DNA of 64,000 nt from Pseudomonas syringae (lineage in GTDB: Bacteria; Pseudomonadota; Gammaproteobacteria; Pseudomonadales; Pseudomonadaceae). Both the position numbers and the translations under genes were made by a program. Shown piece by piece: positions 46,778-55,502 of the stretch. Every line of letters begins with the position of its first letter. The stretch's first letter is position 1. The notes under the pieces are model-generated. The model made no database searches. It was not told the DNA's origin and worked only from the letters and a program-made list of their open reading frames with translations. The stretch is taken from contig NZ_WKEQ01000007.1 in NCBI RefSeq assembly GCF_021605415.1, positions 62,001 through 126,000 of the forward strand. The letters are read 5' to 3'.

Positions 46778-46814
46778 AGTGGCAAGTAAAAGCTTCCTGC
46801 TTTTACTTGCCGCT
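46778..46814 (+). promoter_or_regulatory. Strong intercistronic hairpin between pycA and pycB
   Basis: Arms AGTGGCAAGTAAAAGC (46778-46793) and GCTTTTACTTGCCGCT (46799-46814) pair with one mismatch around a 5-base loop, in the 100-base gap between the two subunit genes. It belongs to a GCAAG/CTTGC-rich repeat (AGCTGCAAGCT nearby). It may tune the ratio of the subunits by RNA processing or partial termination. Confidence 0.7.
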
Positions 46815-46849
46815 TCTAGCTCGCAACTTGCCGCTTTGAGGAGCTACTA

Positions 46850-48658
46850 ATGACTAAGAAGATCTTCGTTACCGATACCATCCTGCGCGACGCTCACCAA
46901 TCGCTGCTCGCCACCCGCATGCGCACCGAAGACATGCTGCCGATCTGCGACAAGCTCGACAAAGTCGGCTACTGGTCGCTGGAATGCTGGGGCGGCGCGA
47001 CGTTTGACGCCTGTGTACGTTTTCTGAAAGAAGACCCGTGGGAGCGTCTGCGCCAGTTGCGCGCCGCGTTGCCTAACACGCGTCTGCAAATGCTTCTTCG
47101 GGGCCAGAACCTGCTGGGCTACCGCCATTACAGCGACGACGTGGTCAAAGCCTTCGTTGCCAAGGCTGCGGTCAACGGCATCGACGTGTTCCGTATCTTC
47201 GATGCGATGAACGACGTGCGTAACCTGCGCGTGGCCATCGAAGCCGTAAAGGCCTCGGGCAAACACGCTCAGGGCACCATCGCCTACACCACGAGCCCGG
47301 TGCATACCATCGACGCGTTCGTGACCCAGGCCAAACAAATGGAAGCCATGGGGTGCGACTCGGTGGCGATCAAGGACATGGCGGGTCTGTTGACGCCGTA
47401 CGCCACTGGCGAACTGGTCAAGGCACTGAAAGCCGAGCAATCCCTGCCGGTCTTCATCCACTCCCACGACACGGCCGGTCTGGCGACGATGTGCCAACTC
47501 AAGGCCATCGAGAACGGCGCCGACCATATCGACACGGCTATCTCCAGCTTCGCCTCGGGCACCAGCCACCCGGGCACGGAGTCGATGGTCGCGGCCCTTA
47601 AGGGCAGCGAGTTCGACACTGGCCTGAATCTGGAATTGCTGCAGGAAATCGGCCTGTACTTCTATGCCGTGCGTAAGAAGTACCACCAGTTTGAAAGCGA
47701 ATTCACGGCGGTCGATACCCGCGTGCAAGTCAATCAAGTGCCGGGCGGCATGATCTCCAACCTGGCCAACCAGCTCAAAGAGCAGGGCGCGCTGAATCGC
47801 ATGGGCGAAGTGCTCGCGGAAATCCCGCGCGTTCGCGAAGACCTCGGCTTCCCGCCGCTGGTGACGCCGACCTCGCAAATCGTCGGCACTCAGGCTTTTT
47901 TCAACGTGTTGGCCGGTGAGCGCTACAAAACCATCACCAACGAAGTGAAGCTCTACCTGCAAGGTGGCTACGGCAAAGCACCGGGCATGGTGAACGAGAA
48001 GCTGCGTCGTCAGGCCATCGGCAGCGAAGAGGTCATCGATGTACGTCCGGCCGACCTGCTCAAGCCGGAAATGACCAAGCTGCGTGCCGAAATCGGTGCT
48101 CTGGCCAAGTCGGAAGAAGACGTGCTGACCTTCGCCATGTTCCCGGACATCGGCCGCAAGTTTCTCGAAGAGCGTGCCGCCGGCACCCTCGTGCCTGAAG
48201 TGCTGCTGCCGATCCCGGAAGCCGGTGCGGTGGCGTCGGCCGGCGGCGAAGGCGTGCCGACCGAATTCGTTATCGACGTGCATGGCGAAACCTATCGTGT
48301 CGACATCACTGGTGTAGGCGTCAAGGCCGAGGGCAAGCGTCACTTCTATCTGTCTATTGATGGCATGCCGGAAGAAGTGGTGTTCGAACCGCTCAACGAA
48401 TTTGTCAGCGGCGGCAGCAGCAAGCGCAAGCAAGCCTCGGAGCCGGGCCATGTCAGCACCACCATGCCGGGCAACATCGTCGATGTGCTGGTCAAGGAAG
48501 GCGACACCGTGAAAGCCGGCCAGGCCGTGCTCATCACCGAAGCGATGAAGATGGAAACCGAAGTCCAGGCGGCCATCGCCGGCAAGGTCACCGCCATCCA
48601 CGTCGCGAAAGGTGATCGGGTAAATCCGGGCGAAATCCTGATCGAGATCGAAGGTTGA
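46850..48658 (+). CDS. pycB: Pyruvate carboxylase subunit B (carboxyltransferase plus biotin carrier)
   Basis: 602-residue protein: N-terminal HMG-CoA-lyase-like carboxyltransferase domain (DTILRDAHQSLLATRMRTEDM, FIHSHDTAGLATMC with metal histidines), the PYC/OADA middle domain, and a C-terminal biotinyl domain with the biotinylated lysine in EAMKMETE. Often annotated oadA because of similarity to the oxaloacetate decarboxylase alpha chain, but no membrane beta/gamma subunits are present and pycA precedes it. GAGGAG lies 6 bases before the ATG. Confidence 0.94.
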   Translation: MTKKIFVTDTILRDAHQSLLATRMRTEDMLPICDKLDKVGYWSLECWGGATFDACVRFLKEDPWERLRQLRAALPNTRLQMLLRGQNLLGYRHYSDDVVKAFVAKAAVNGIDVFRIFDAMNDVRNLRVAIEAVKASGKHAQGTIAYTTSPVHTIDAFVTQAKQMEAMGCDSVAIKDMAGLLTPYATGELVKALKAEQSLPVFIHSHDTAGLATMCQLKAIENGADHIDTAISSFASGTSHPGTESMVAALKGSEFDTGLNLELLQEIGLYFYAVRKKYHQFESEFTAVDTRVQVNQVPGGMISNLANQLKEQGALNRMGEVLAEIPRVREDLGFPPLVTPTSQIVGTQAFFNVLAGERYKTITNEVKLYLQGGYGKAPGMVNEKLRRQAIGSEEVIDVRPADLLKPEMTKLRAEIGALAKSEEDVLTFAMFPDIGRKFLEERAAGTLVPEVLLPIPEAGAVASAGGEGVPTEFVIDVHGETYRVDITGVGVKAEGKRHFYLSIDGMPEEVVFEPLNEFVSGGSSKRKQASEPGHVSTTMPGNIVDVLVKEGDTVKAGQAVLITEAMKMETEVQAAIAGKVTAIHVAKGDRVNPGEILIEIEG

Positions 48659-48690
48659 AATAACAGCCGCGATACAACGTTTTAAACCTC

Positions 48691-48717
48691 GGGGGGGCAT
48701 GTGCTCCCCTTTTTTTG
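48691..48717 (+). terminator. Rho-independent terminator of pycAB
   Basis: G-run/C-run stem (GGGGGGCA with TGCTCCCC, one G-T pair) directly followed by seven T residues, 33 bases after the pycB stop. Confidence 0.88.
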
Positions 48718-48745
48718 TTCAGTATTTGGCTCGTGCGGGAAGCCA

Positions 48746-48778
48746 CCGGTAGGCGCTGCCGCAGGCTGCTCCTACCGG
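48746..48778. repeat. REP-like palindrome after the pyc terminator
   Basis: Arms CCGGTAGG and CCTACCGG enclose a GCTGCCGCAGGCTGC core. The core (CTGCCGCAGGCT) is shared with the repeat at 54771, a dispersed Pseudomonas REP motif. Confidence 0.65.
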
Positions 48779-48791
48779 GGTAGCGTTTTGG

Positions 48792-51089
48792 TCAGAACAC
48801 CATGCGCCATTGGCCGGTTACGCCATGGGTGCGGCTGTCGGTGGCCCTTTCGCCGGTCAGTGCAACGCCCAGGGTGTGGTTGGCAGATAGCCCGAGATCA
48901 AGCCCGGCATCCAGCGCGAAGCTATTGCGATCCAGCGCCGCGCCGTAGACGTTGTAGTCGCGGCCACCGGTCGCCAGGCGTTGGCGACTCTTGCTGTCGA
49001 CGTCGCCGTAGGTGTGTTTCCAGCCTGCGCTTAAGCGCGGCGTCAGGCGCATGCCGTTGGTCAGCGTGTTGATCTTCGCCATGCGCAAGCCGAACGTGCT
49101 GTTCATGTTGCTTTGAGCTTGCCGATGGACTTTCAGCGATGCGGCTCCGCCTTTTTCGGTATAGCCGTCACGCTGATAGTGCTGATAGCCGAGGCCGGCA
49201 AACGGTTCGATGCTGACGTTGTTGCGGCCAAGGTTGTAGCCGACTTCGGCGAAGGCCTGTTGAGTGCTGGCGTCGTAACTGGCTTTCGGGCGGTCGCGGA
49301 AACTGGCGAAGGCCACCGGGCGGGCGTGTTTGCCGTCATGACTGCTGTACGTCGCGCCAAGCCGAAGCGACATTGGGCCGTTTTGCCGCAAGGCGTAGGC
49401 GCCGAAATGCCAGCTGTCGAGATCGCCGTCCAGTTCACGACTGTCCAGCCGCGTCCGCGAAGTACCGGCCATCAACCCCAGATGCCATTTTTCATCCAGA
49501 CGCCAATCGCTACCCAGCAACAGGCCCTTGGTGGAATGTTGCAAGGGTTCGATATCACGATCCAGTTTGCCGCCGTGCCCCAGCGCCTGTAGCCAGACGC
49601 GACCGTTTTCTGCATTTCCGGCGGCGTAGCGCGGTGTGTTGCCTTGCGGGCGCGCGCCGGTGGCTCCGTCGAGCTGACGCATGGCCGAAAGCAGGCTGGC
49701 GCTGACCGGTGTGGTGCTGTTGAGCGTGGCCTTGGCCAGGTTGGCAGTGCTGGCGCCAGCCAGTTGTTCGAGGGCGATGGCGGCGGTGGCTTTGTTGGTC
49801 GTGAGCAGCGCAGCCACGGCGGCGTTGGACGGCAGCTTGTTGGCTGGCGTGGGTTTTGGAGTTTGGGGCGGCTGCCGATTGTGCTGAGGTTTTGGCGTTG
49901 CTGCCTGAGCTGTAGCGTCAGCTTTAATTGGAGCGTGAGCCTGAGTCGTAACGTCGGTCTGAATGGGCACAGAATTTTCGCTCACAACCTCTGCCAGATC
50001 CTGTGTTACAGGCTCGATAGCCGACATCTGAACGTCAGGCGGGATCGGTTGGGGTGGGATTGAAGTTTCCACAATACTTTCGCCGAAGACACGACCGCTC
50101 TCCGTGTTCGCAGCGCTCCCAAGCGCTTCATCATTGCGCGTAAAAGTCAGGCCAACGCGTTGCTCTTCGTAGTCCAGCGTCGGTGTCATGTACGCCAGAT
50201 CGTTCAGGACAGCCCCAAACTTACCCTCGACTTTCCCCGCTTCGAAAATCGTGTGCTGACTGGTTTGCAGATAGTCGCCTGCCTTGATCAATTTCAGCGT
50301 CGCATCGCCAAGCAGCGCTGTGCCATCGACCTTGATGGTTGGGCTGCCGCTGGCAGGATCGACCGCATAGGCGAGCACGGCTGACGATGTCATGGTCAGG
50401 TCGCCCGTAACATGGGGCGCGCCATAGACATCATCGACGGACAGTCGGCCTCTCAGATTCAGCGCACCGACGCTGCCGCGCCCTGCGAAATGGCCTTTTT
50501 CATCAACGTCCACCGTGCCCGCTATTGCTCCCGAGTTGGACAGATCCCCACCGGAAAGCACGGTGACGTCGCGCCCGACCCGGTTCTTGTTAACGAAGAT
50601 GCCCTGAATGACCGCGTCTCCGATAATGTCGCCTTCGTTGATCAGCGTGGCTTTGGGACGGATCAGCACCCCCGTTTCGAAATCACCGGGGCCTGTACGT
50701 GTCCAGGTGCCTCGTTTGACTTCCAGCCCCTGGAAATTGCGGGATTCCCCCAGCGCGTTTTCTTTAGCAGCGTTCAATTGCAAAACATTGTCACCGCCGC
50801 CGCCATCCGCCACACCGGCCAAATCACTGCGCTGCAGGATGACCAGATCGTTCGCGTCACCCAGCGAGACTCCACCTTTTGCCGATTTTTGAGTGTTGAT
50901 GGTGTGTTTGACGGTTGCCGGATCATTGATGAAAGCGTCGAGCGCGGATATCTGTTCCGTCGCCGTTAGCCGGGGCGCCGGGTCAAAATCCAGTGACAAC
51001 GGTTGCGCGAGCGACAGTTCGCTGTAGCCAAGGGTCAAGGCAATAGCGGCGGCCAAATGGTGAAGACGGTGTCTGTGTCGAGCAAGCAT
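48792..51089 (-). CDS. Autotransporter (type Va), 765 residues
   Basis: Self-secreting outer-membrane protein. The signal region (HHLAAAIALTLGYSELSLAQ) is extended and basic at its start. The passenger (about 30-350) has beta-helix-like turns (SGGDLSNSGAIAGTVDVDEKGHFAG), then a Pro/Thr/Gln-rich linker (TPKPQHNRQPPQTPKPTPAN), a PL-type NAVAALLT/LEQLAGASTANLAKATLNS region, and a C-terminal 12-stranded barrel (GRVWLQALGHGGKLD to VTGQWRMVF, ending in phenylalanine). It resembles the adjacent 985-residue protein, especially in the barrel, so the two are tandem paralogues. Its start is preceded by AAGGAGG within a hairpin. Confidence 0.88.
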   Translation of the reverse strand: MLARHRHRLHHLAAAIALTLGYSELSLAQPLSLDFDPAPRLTATEQISALDAFINDPATVKHTINTQKSAKGGVSLGDANDLVILQRSDLAGVADGGGGDNVLQLNAAKENALGESRNFQGLEVKRGTWTRTGPGDFETGVLIRPKATLINEGDIIGDAVIQGIFVNKNRVGRDVTVLSGGDLSNSGAIAGTVDVDEKGHFAGRGSVGALNLRGRLSVDDVYGAPHVTGDLTMTSSAVLAYAVDPASGSPTIKVDGTALLGDATLKLIKAGDYLQTSQHTIFEAGKVEGKFGAVLNDLAYMTPTLDYEEQRVGLTFTRNDEALGSAANTESGRVFGESIVETSIPPQPIPPDVQMSAIEPVTQDLAEVVSENSVPIQTDVTTQAHAPIKADATAQAATPKPQHNRQPPQTPKPTPANKLPSNAAVAALLTTNKATAAIALEQLAGASTANLAKATLNSTTPVSASLLSAMRQLDGATGARPQGNTPRYAAGNAENGRVWLQALGHGGKLDRDIEPLQHSTKGLLLGSDWRLDEKWHLGLMAGTSRTRLDSRELDGDLDSWHFGAYALRQNGPMSLRLGATYSSHDGKHARPVAFASFRDRPKASYDASTQQAFAEVGYNLGRNNVSIEPFAGLGYQHYQRDGYTEKGGAASLKVHRQAQSNMNSTFGLRMAKINTLTNGMRLTPRLSAGWKHTYGDVDSKSRQRLATGGRDYNVYGAALDRNSFALDAGLDLGLSANHTLGVALTGERATDSRTHGVTGQWRMVF

Positions 51090-51096
51090 CGGATCA

Positions 51097-51117
51097 AACC
51101 TCCTTGTTTTGGAGGTT
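51097..51117 (-). promoter_or_regulatory. Hairpin hiding the ribosome binding site of the 765-residue autotransporter
   Basis: In the leftward mRNA, AACCTCC-N7-GGAGGTT forms a perfect 7-base stem that contains the whole Shine-Dalgarno GGAGG, 7 bases before the ATG. Pairing would block translation until opened, for instance by temperature or a trans-acting factor. Confidence 0.6.
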
Positions 51118-51203
51118 CAACCTTAAGACGCATGTCCTGAGCGCCGATGTCAGGCAGATCCGGCTTTCGTGCGGGGCGGATCGATTGAATCTGTAGAAAA
51201 GAA

Positions 51204-51223
51204 GCCCGTGGTTTTCGACGGGC
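51204..51223 (-). terminator. Probable terminator of the 985-residue autotransporter gene
   Basis: Stem GCCCGT / ACGGGC with an 8-base loop in the gap between the two autotransporter genes, read leftward into TTCTTTTCT. It suggests that the genes are transcribed separately. Confidence 0.65.
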
Positions 51224-51290
51224 CGCTTTTACATTCACGACGAAACGAACGTGCCTACAGCGAATACAGATGAACCTGCTTGCGCAAAGA

Positions 51291-54248
51291 TCAGAAACTC
51301 ATCTGCCACTGACCGATCAACCCATGATTGCGGCTGTTGCTGCCCATTTCGCCGCTGTAACCCACGCCTAGCGTATGACGTGCGGATATCCCCAGATCCA
51401 GCCCGGCTTCAAGCACCAGACTGTCGCGATCCAGCGAACTGCCATCGACACTGAACGCGGTGCCGCCGGTGACGAAAGCCTGACGGGTCGAGCTGCTGAC
51501 GTCTCCGTAGGTGTGTTTCCAGCCGACACTCATGCGTGGTGTCAGGCTCATGCCGTTATCCAGTGAGCTCAGATGCGCCAGGCGCAGACCGAAGGTGCTG
51601 CTGAAGTTGTCCTGAGTCTGTCGGTCGACCTCCAGAGCGGCGGCGCCACCCTTTTCCTGGTAGCGATCGCGGTGATAACGCTGATAGCCGAGGTTGGCGA
51701 ACGGTTCGGCGCTGAGGCGACCGTTGCCCATGGCGTAGCCGAGTTCGGCGAAAGCCTGTTGGCTGTCGGCATCGTAATCGCCCCGGGGACGGTCGCTGAA
51801 GCCGTTGAAGGCGATGGTGCGTTTGCTCTCGCCCTGATGACCGCTGTACGCCGCACCGAGGCGCAAGGCGAGCGGGCCGTTTTGATGCAGCGCGTACACG
51901 CCGGCATGCCAGCTTTCGACAGTGCCATCGACGCCGGTCGCGTCCAGATCTGTCTTCGAATAGCCGCCGAGTACACCAAGGCGCCATTGCGGACTCAACG
52001 ACCAGTCGGCACCGATGACGCTGCCCTTGGTGTGCTGCTCCAGACCGCTGCTGCCGTGTTCACCATCGAGCTTGCCGTAGCCGCCGATGGCTTGCAGCCA
52101 GAGTCGGCCGCGAGCGTTCGGGTCGTTCAGATTTCGTGCCTCGGACGGCACGCCATTGGCGGCGAGCACCGGAGTGTCATGCTGATCGAGGCCGGCCATC
52201 AACCCCGAATTGCCGCCCATCTGCTGCATCGCTGAAAGCATGCTGGCGCCGACCTGACTGCTGGCGCCGAGGGTGGCGCTGGTCAGGTTGGCGTTGCTGG
52301 TGCCGGCGAGCTGTTCGATTGCCGCGCCGGCGCTGCTTTGCGTGGTGTTGAGCAAAGCGTTGTACAGCGCATTGTTTTTGCCGAGCGAGGCCAGGCTGTT
52401 GGCGGCTTTGCTGCCGTTGCCGGTCACGGCGAACTCATTGAAGGCGACATCGTTGCGGGTATACGTCAGATCGACTTGAGTGGGCGTGTAGGCCAGGGTC
52501 GGCGTGAGAAATGCGTAGTCGCTGGTGACGGTGCCGAACGTGCCGTTGATGCGTGCGGCTTGCAGCACGGTGTAATGGCTTTGCCACGGATACGTCCCGG
52601 CGCCGGGATTGACCGCGAGCGTCGCGCCGTTGAGGTTGGCCGTACCGCCGACGATCACCGGGGCGCTGCTGCCATCGGCGTTGACGCCGTAGGCGAGGGT
52701 CGAATTACTGCCCATGTTCAGGTCACGAACAATGGTTGCGGAGCCGAAACCGGTGTCGGTGCGCAAGGTGCCGTTGTTCGTCAGCGACCCTACCGAACCG
52801 CCACCGGCGTACACACCGCCAACGTCCACTGTCATATCGCCCGCGATGCCTCCCCGGTTGATCAGCGTTGCGCCATTGCGCACCGCGCCACCGTCGCTGA
52901 AATCGCCGCTGCCGTTGAGCGTCCACGCGCCTTGCTTGACCTCCAGCCACTCGAAGTGGCGACTGGCACCAAAGCTGCCGCCCGCTGCGTCGTCCATCAC
53001 CACGCGGTCATAACCGGTGCCGCCATCGACGACGCCGATAAAGCGGCTGCCGTTGCGCAAGGTCAGGCTGTCGTTGCCGCCGCCGAAATCCAGTGCCAGG
53101 CCATTGCTGCCACTGATGGTGCCGCCGTTGATCACGCTGTCGGCGAACTCTCCCACGAACTTCACGCCGAAGCCGTCAAGCCCTTGGATGGTGCCGAAGT
53201 TTTCCAGTGTGGTGGCGGCAAGTCCGGTGTTGCCGCTGCCATCGTCGACCAGAATCGCCGCGTTGGCGCCGCTGATCAGCGCGCCGCCGGCGTTGAGAAT
53301 GTAGCCGCCGCCCAAGGCAATGCCTTCGCTGCCGTTGGCGAATCCGCCCTTGTCCACACCGCCCGCGCCGACACCTTGAATGACGCCGTAGTTTTCGATG
53401 TGGGCAATGTTGTCGATGTCCACCCCGTCGCCGTCGCCATTGGGTTGCAGCCCGGAATACGCACCGGTGATGGTGCCGTGGTTGATGACGGTGCCGTCGC
53501 CATCCGAACCGAAGCCGGAACCGTTGCGCCCGGTAATCTGCCCATAGTTGACCAGCGTCGCGCCGAGGTCGGTGGTGATGCCGTGACGTCCGCCGGAAAT
53601 GACGCCGTAGTTGGTCACGCTGACGCCGGTCGCGGTGTCGATATCGATGCCGTCGAACTTCTCGTCGGCGTTGTGCGAATCGCCCGTCGATATCTCGCCG
53701 TAGTTGGTAATCGTCGCGTTGGCGCCGGTCTTCATGCCGTCACTGGCGTCGCCACGAATCAATGCGCCGGCGCGGTTGATAACCGTGGTTTTAACCCCGT
53801 CACTGCGCAACGCATCCAGATCCAATCCCTGGCCGGTGGTGGAGCGAATGACGCCGCTGTTGTCGATCAACAGGCTGCCGCTGGCGAAATTGCTGTCGAT
53901 GCGCAACGCATCGTTGAACCCGAGAATCTGCCCGCCGCTGCGATTGTAGATCGCGTAATTGCGCGCTTGCGTCAGGTCACCGCTGCTGTCGATAGCCCGG
54001 CCACCGCTGGACACAATCTTGCCGGCGTTATCGATCACCACACCGACGCCGCTGGTGCTGTCCTTGAGGCTCACAGCCTTGCCGCTGTTGGTGATACTGC
54101 CCGGTGCCGAAACAGTCAGCGTGTCGCTGCCGCCCAGGGTTTGCGACGCCGTGGTGGCGGTGTCGATCTGCACGGCTTTACCGTGGGCGGCGGTGGCACT
54201 GATCAGCAAGGCAATGGCAAACGACAGACGTTGGGGCGCGAAGGGCAT
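51291..54248 (-). CDS. Autotransporter (type Va), 985 residues, beta-helix passenger
   Basis: Outer-membrane autotransporter. Signal peptide SFAIALLISATAAHGKA; passenger of about 640 residues made of repeats of the type INYG.I(T/S)G (TVINHGTITG, VTNYGVISGGRHG, IENYGVIQGVGAG, LENFGTIQGLDG), typical of an extended beta-helix; junction AAIEQLAGTSNANLTSATLG; barrel from RLWLQAIGGYGKLDG to LIGQWQMSF. Function of the passenger (adhesin, enzyme) is not evident; no catalytic motif was seen. A small XRE regulator is transcribed away from it across a 204-base gap, a likely control region. Confidence 0.9.
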   Translation of the reverse strand: MPFAPQRLSFAIALLISATAAHGKAVQIDTATTASQTLGGSDTLTVSAPGSITNSGKAVSLKDSTSGVGVVIDNAGKIVSSGGRAIDSSGDLTQARNYAIYNRSGGQILGFNDALRIDSNFASGSLLIDNSGVIRSTTGQGLDLDALRSDGVKTTVINRAGALIRGDASDGMKTGANATITNYGEISTGDSHNADEKFDGIDIDTATGVSVTNYGVISGGRHGITTDLGATLVNYGQITGRNGSGFGSDGDGTVINHGTITGAYSGLQPNGDGDGVDIDNIAHIENYGVIQGVGAGGVDKGGFANGSEGIALGGGYILNAGGALISGANAAILVDDGSGNTGLAATTLENFGTIQGLDGFGVKFVGEFADSVINGGTISGSNGLALDFGGGNDSLTLRNGSRFIGVVDGGTGYDRVVMDDAAGGSFGASRHFEWLEVKQGAWTLNGSGDFSDGGAVRNGATLINRGGIAGDMTVDVGGVYAGGGSVGSLTNNGTLRTDTGFGSATIVRDLNMGSNSTLAYGVNADGSSAPVIVGGTANLNGATLAVNPGAGTYPWQSHYTVLQAARINGTFGTVTSDYAFLTPTLAYTPTQVDLTYTRNDVAFNEFAVTGNGSKAANSLASLGKNNALYNALLNTTQSSAGAAIEQLAGTSNANLTSATLGASSQVGASMLSAMQQMGGNSGLMAGLDQHDTPVLAANGVPSEARNLNDPNARGRLWLQAIGGYGKLDGEHGSSGLEQHTKGSVIGADWSLSPQWRLGVLGGYSKTDLDATGVDGTVESWHAGVYALHQNGPLALRLGAAYSGHQGESKRTIAFNGFSDRPRGDYDADSQQAFAELGYAMGNGRLSAEPFANLGYQRYHRDRYQEKGGAAALEVDRQTQDNFSSTFGLRLAHLSSLDNGMSLTPRMSVGWKHTYGDVSSSTRQAFVTGGTAFSVDGSSLDRDSLVLEAGLDLGISARHTLGVGYSGEMGSNSRNHGLIGQWQMSF

Positions 54249-54392
54249 GGGTTGGACAGCCTTGTTGTTATAGGTGGGGCGTCCTGTATAGCGGAGGGTT
54301 TTTACAGAATGATGTCTGAGGCAATCTTCATCGGATCTGTATTTCGTTACAGATGAGACCGCTTGTTGGTCATCGGATGTGCACTATATTGC

Positions 54393-54407
54393 GTTTCTTA
54401 AAGAAAC
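54393..54407. promoter_or_regulatory. Palindromic operator for the XRE regulator
   Basis: GTTTCTT-A-AAGAAAC, a perfect 15-base palindrome just after a -10-like TATATT (54385-54390), in the region between the autotransporter and the XRE gene. Placement suggests autorepression, possibly also control of the autotransporter. Confidence 0.65.
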
Positions 54408-54452
54408 CATGGGTGAAAAAGTGCAATTAAATGCAGCTGTAAGGGATTTGCG

Positions 54453-54731
54453 ATGACCCTCTCAGTATCTGATCGTGGAGCGCTCATCGAAAGCATCCAG
54501 CAAGCCATGGCTCAAGGAACACTGGAAATCGGCGAAGCCGTTCGGCGCTTGCGGGTGGAAGTGACCGGGCTGCACCAGACTCAGTTCGCCAGGATGTGCA
54601 AGATTTCGGTACGTACGCTGGTGCATATCGAGCATGGCGAAGGTAATCAGACGCTGAAGTCTTTGAACGCGGTGTTCCGTCCGTTTGGATTGAAGATGGG
54701 CGTGGCGCGGGTTCGGCGTGACATTAATTGA
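54453..54731 (+). CDS. Small XRE-family HTH regulator
   Basis: 92-residue DNA-binding protein with a Cro/C1-type helix-turn-helix (LHQTQFARMCKISVRTLVHIEHGEGNQTLKSLNAVFRPFGL, about residues 40-80), as in HipB-like antitoxins. No hipA or other toxin gene is adjacent, so it is either a stand-alone regulator or the remnant of a pair. A perfect palindrome lies upstream. Divergent from the large autotransporter. Confidence 0.85.
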   Translation: MTLSVSDRGALIESIQQAMAQGTLEIGEAVRRLRVEVTGLHQTQFARMCKISVRTLVHIEHGEGNQTLKSLNAVFRPFGLKMGVARVRRDIN

Positions 54732-54812
54732 AGATCAAAAGATCGCAGCCTGCGGAGATCGGTGTAGGAGCTGCCGCAGGCTCGGGCCGCGTTCGGACGA
54801 TCTTTTGATTTT
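54731..54812. repeat. REP/REPIN element between convergent genes
   Basis: The outer arms ATCAAAAGATCG and CGATCTTTTGAT pair, enclosing a GCAGCCTGCGG / CCGCAGGCT inner stem. It overlaps the last base of the XRE gene and separates it from the convergent GNAT gene, where it may also stop transcription. Confidence 0.8.
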
Positions 54813-54819
54813 GGGGCTG

Positions 54820-55491
54820 TTAACCCCGGCATTCAGAGAGGGTTTTTACCTGCGCCGAACCACTCTGATTCTCATCACTCAACCACTGCTCAAACCCCGC
54901 CGCTACCTTCGGCCATTCCGCATCCAGAATCGAATACCACGCCGTATCCCGGTTCTCCCCCTTGACCACCATGTGCTGGCGGAACACGCCTTCAAAGCTG
55001 AAGCCCAAACGTTCGGCCGCGTATTTGGAACGGGCATTGCCGTTGTTGCATTTCCATTCCAGGCGACGGTAGCCGAGGGCGAAGGATTCCTTGGCGAGCA
55101 GGTAAACCGCTTCGGTGCTTTTCGGCGAACGCTGCATCGGTGCGCCGAAGGTGACGTGGCCTATTTCGATGCGGCCCTGAGCCGGGACGATCGACATCAG
55201 GCTGAGAATGCCTTGCACCTGGCCGGTGGCGCGGTCGATGACGCTGAAGAAATACGGGTCGCTGCTGGCGGCGTGATTGTTCAGCCAGTCGTTGAATACG
55301 CTGCGCTCGGGGAACGGGCCGTAGGGCAAATAATCCCAGAGTTTCGGGTCGGCACCGGAGCCCTGCAAGGCGTTGAACAAGTCATCGCCGTGGCGCGCCG
55401 GGTCGAGTCTTTCCAGACGAATGAAGCGTCCTCCGATCAATGTGGTCGACGGCGGCGGGACGCCTTTCCAGTCAGCAAGTGAAGCGGTCAT
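54820..55491 (-). CDS. GNAT N-acetyltransferase (RimJ/RimL-like)
   Basis: 223-residue acetyltransferase: GGRFIRLERLDPARHGDDLF at the N-terminus, IEIGHVTFGAPMQRSPKSTEAVYLL, and RRLEWKCNNGNARSKYAAERLGFSFEGVFRQHMVVKGENRDT, typical of the RimJ/RimL group acting on protein N-termini or small amines. The start MTASLADW is preferred because AAGGGG lies 7 bases upstream; an ATG two codons earlier is only 1 base from it. It is the downstream gene of a leftward set with another GNAT and a PaiB-like protein. Confidence 0.88.
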   Translation of the reverse strand: MTASLADWKGVPPPSTTLIGGRFIRLERLDPARHGDDLFNALQGSGADPKLWDYLPYGPFPERSVFNDWLNNHAASSDPYFFSVIDRATGQVQGILSLMSIVPAQGRIEIGHVTFGAPMQRSPKSTEAVYLLAKESFALGYRRLEWKCNNGNARSKYAAERLGFSFEGVFRQHMVVKGENRDTAWYSILDAEWPKVAAGFEQWLSDENQSGSAQVKTLSECRG

Positions 55492-55502
55492 TGGCATTCC
55501 CC

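Noticed and set aside
46847..48700. A 617-codon open frame opposite pycB
   Set aside because: It mirrors a conserved, complete carboxylase gene and has no recognisable domain or start signal.
52338..54356. A 672-codon open frame opposite the large autotransporter
   Set aside because: Low-complexity translation caused by the repeats of the real gene on the other strand; no start signal.
54453..54731. XRE gene as antitoxin of a HipBA-type pair
   Set aside because: No hipA-like or other toxin gene follows; the next gene is a convergent acetyltransferase behind a REP element.
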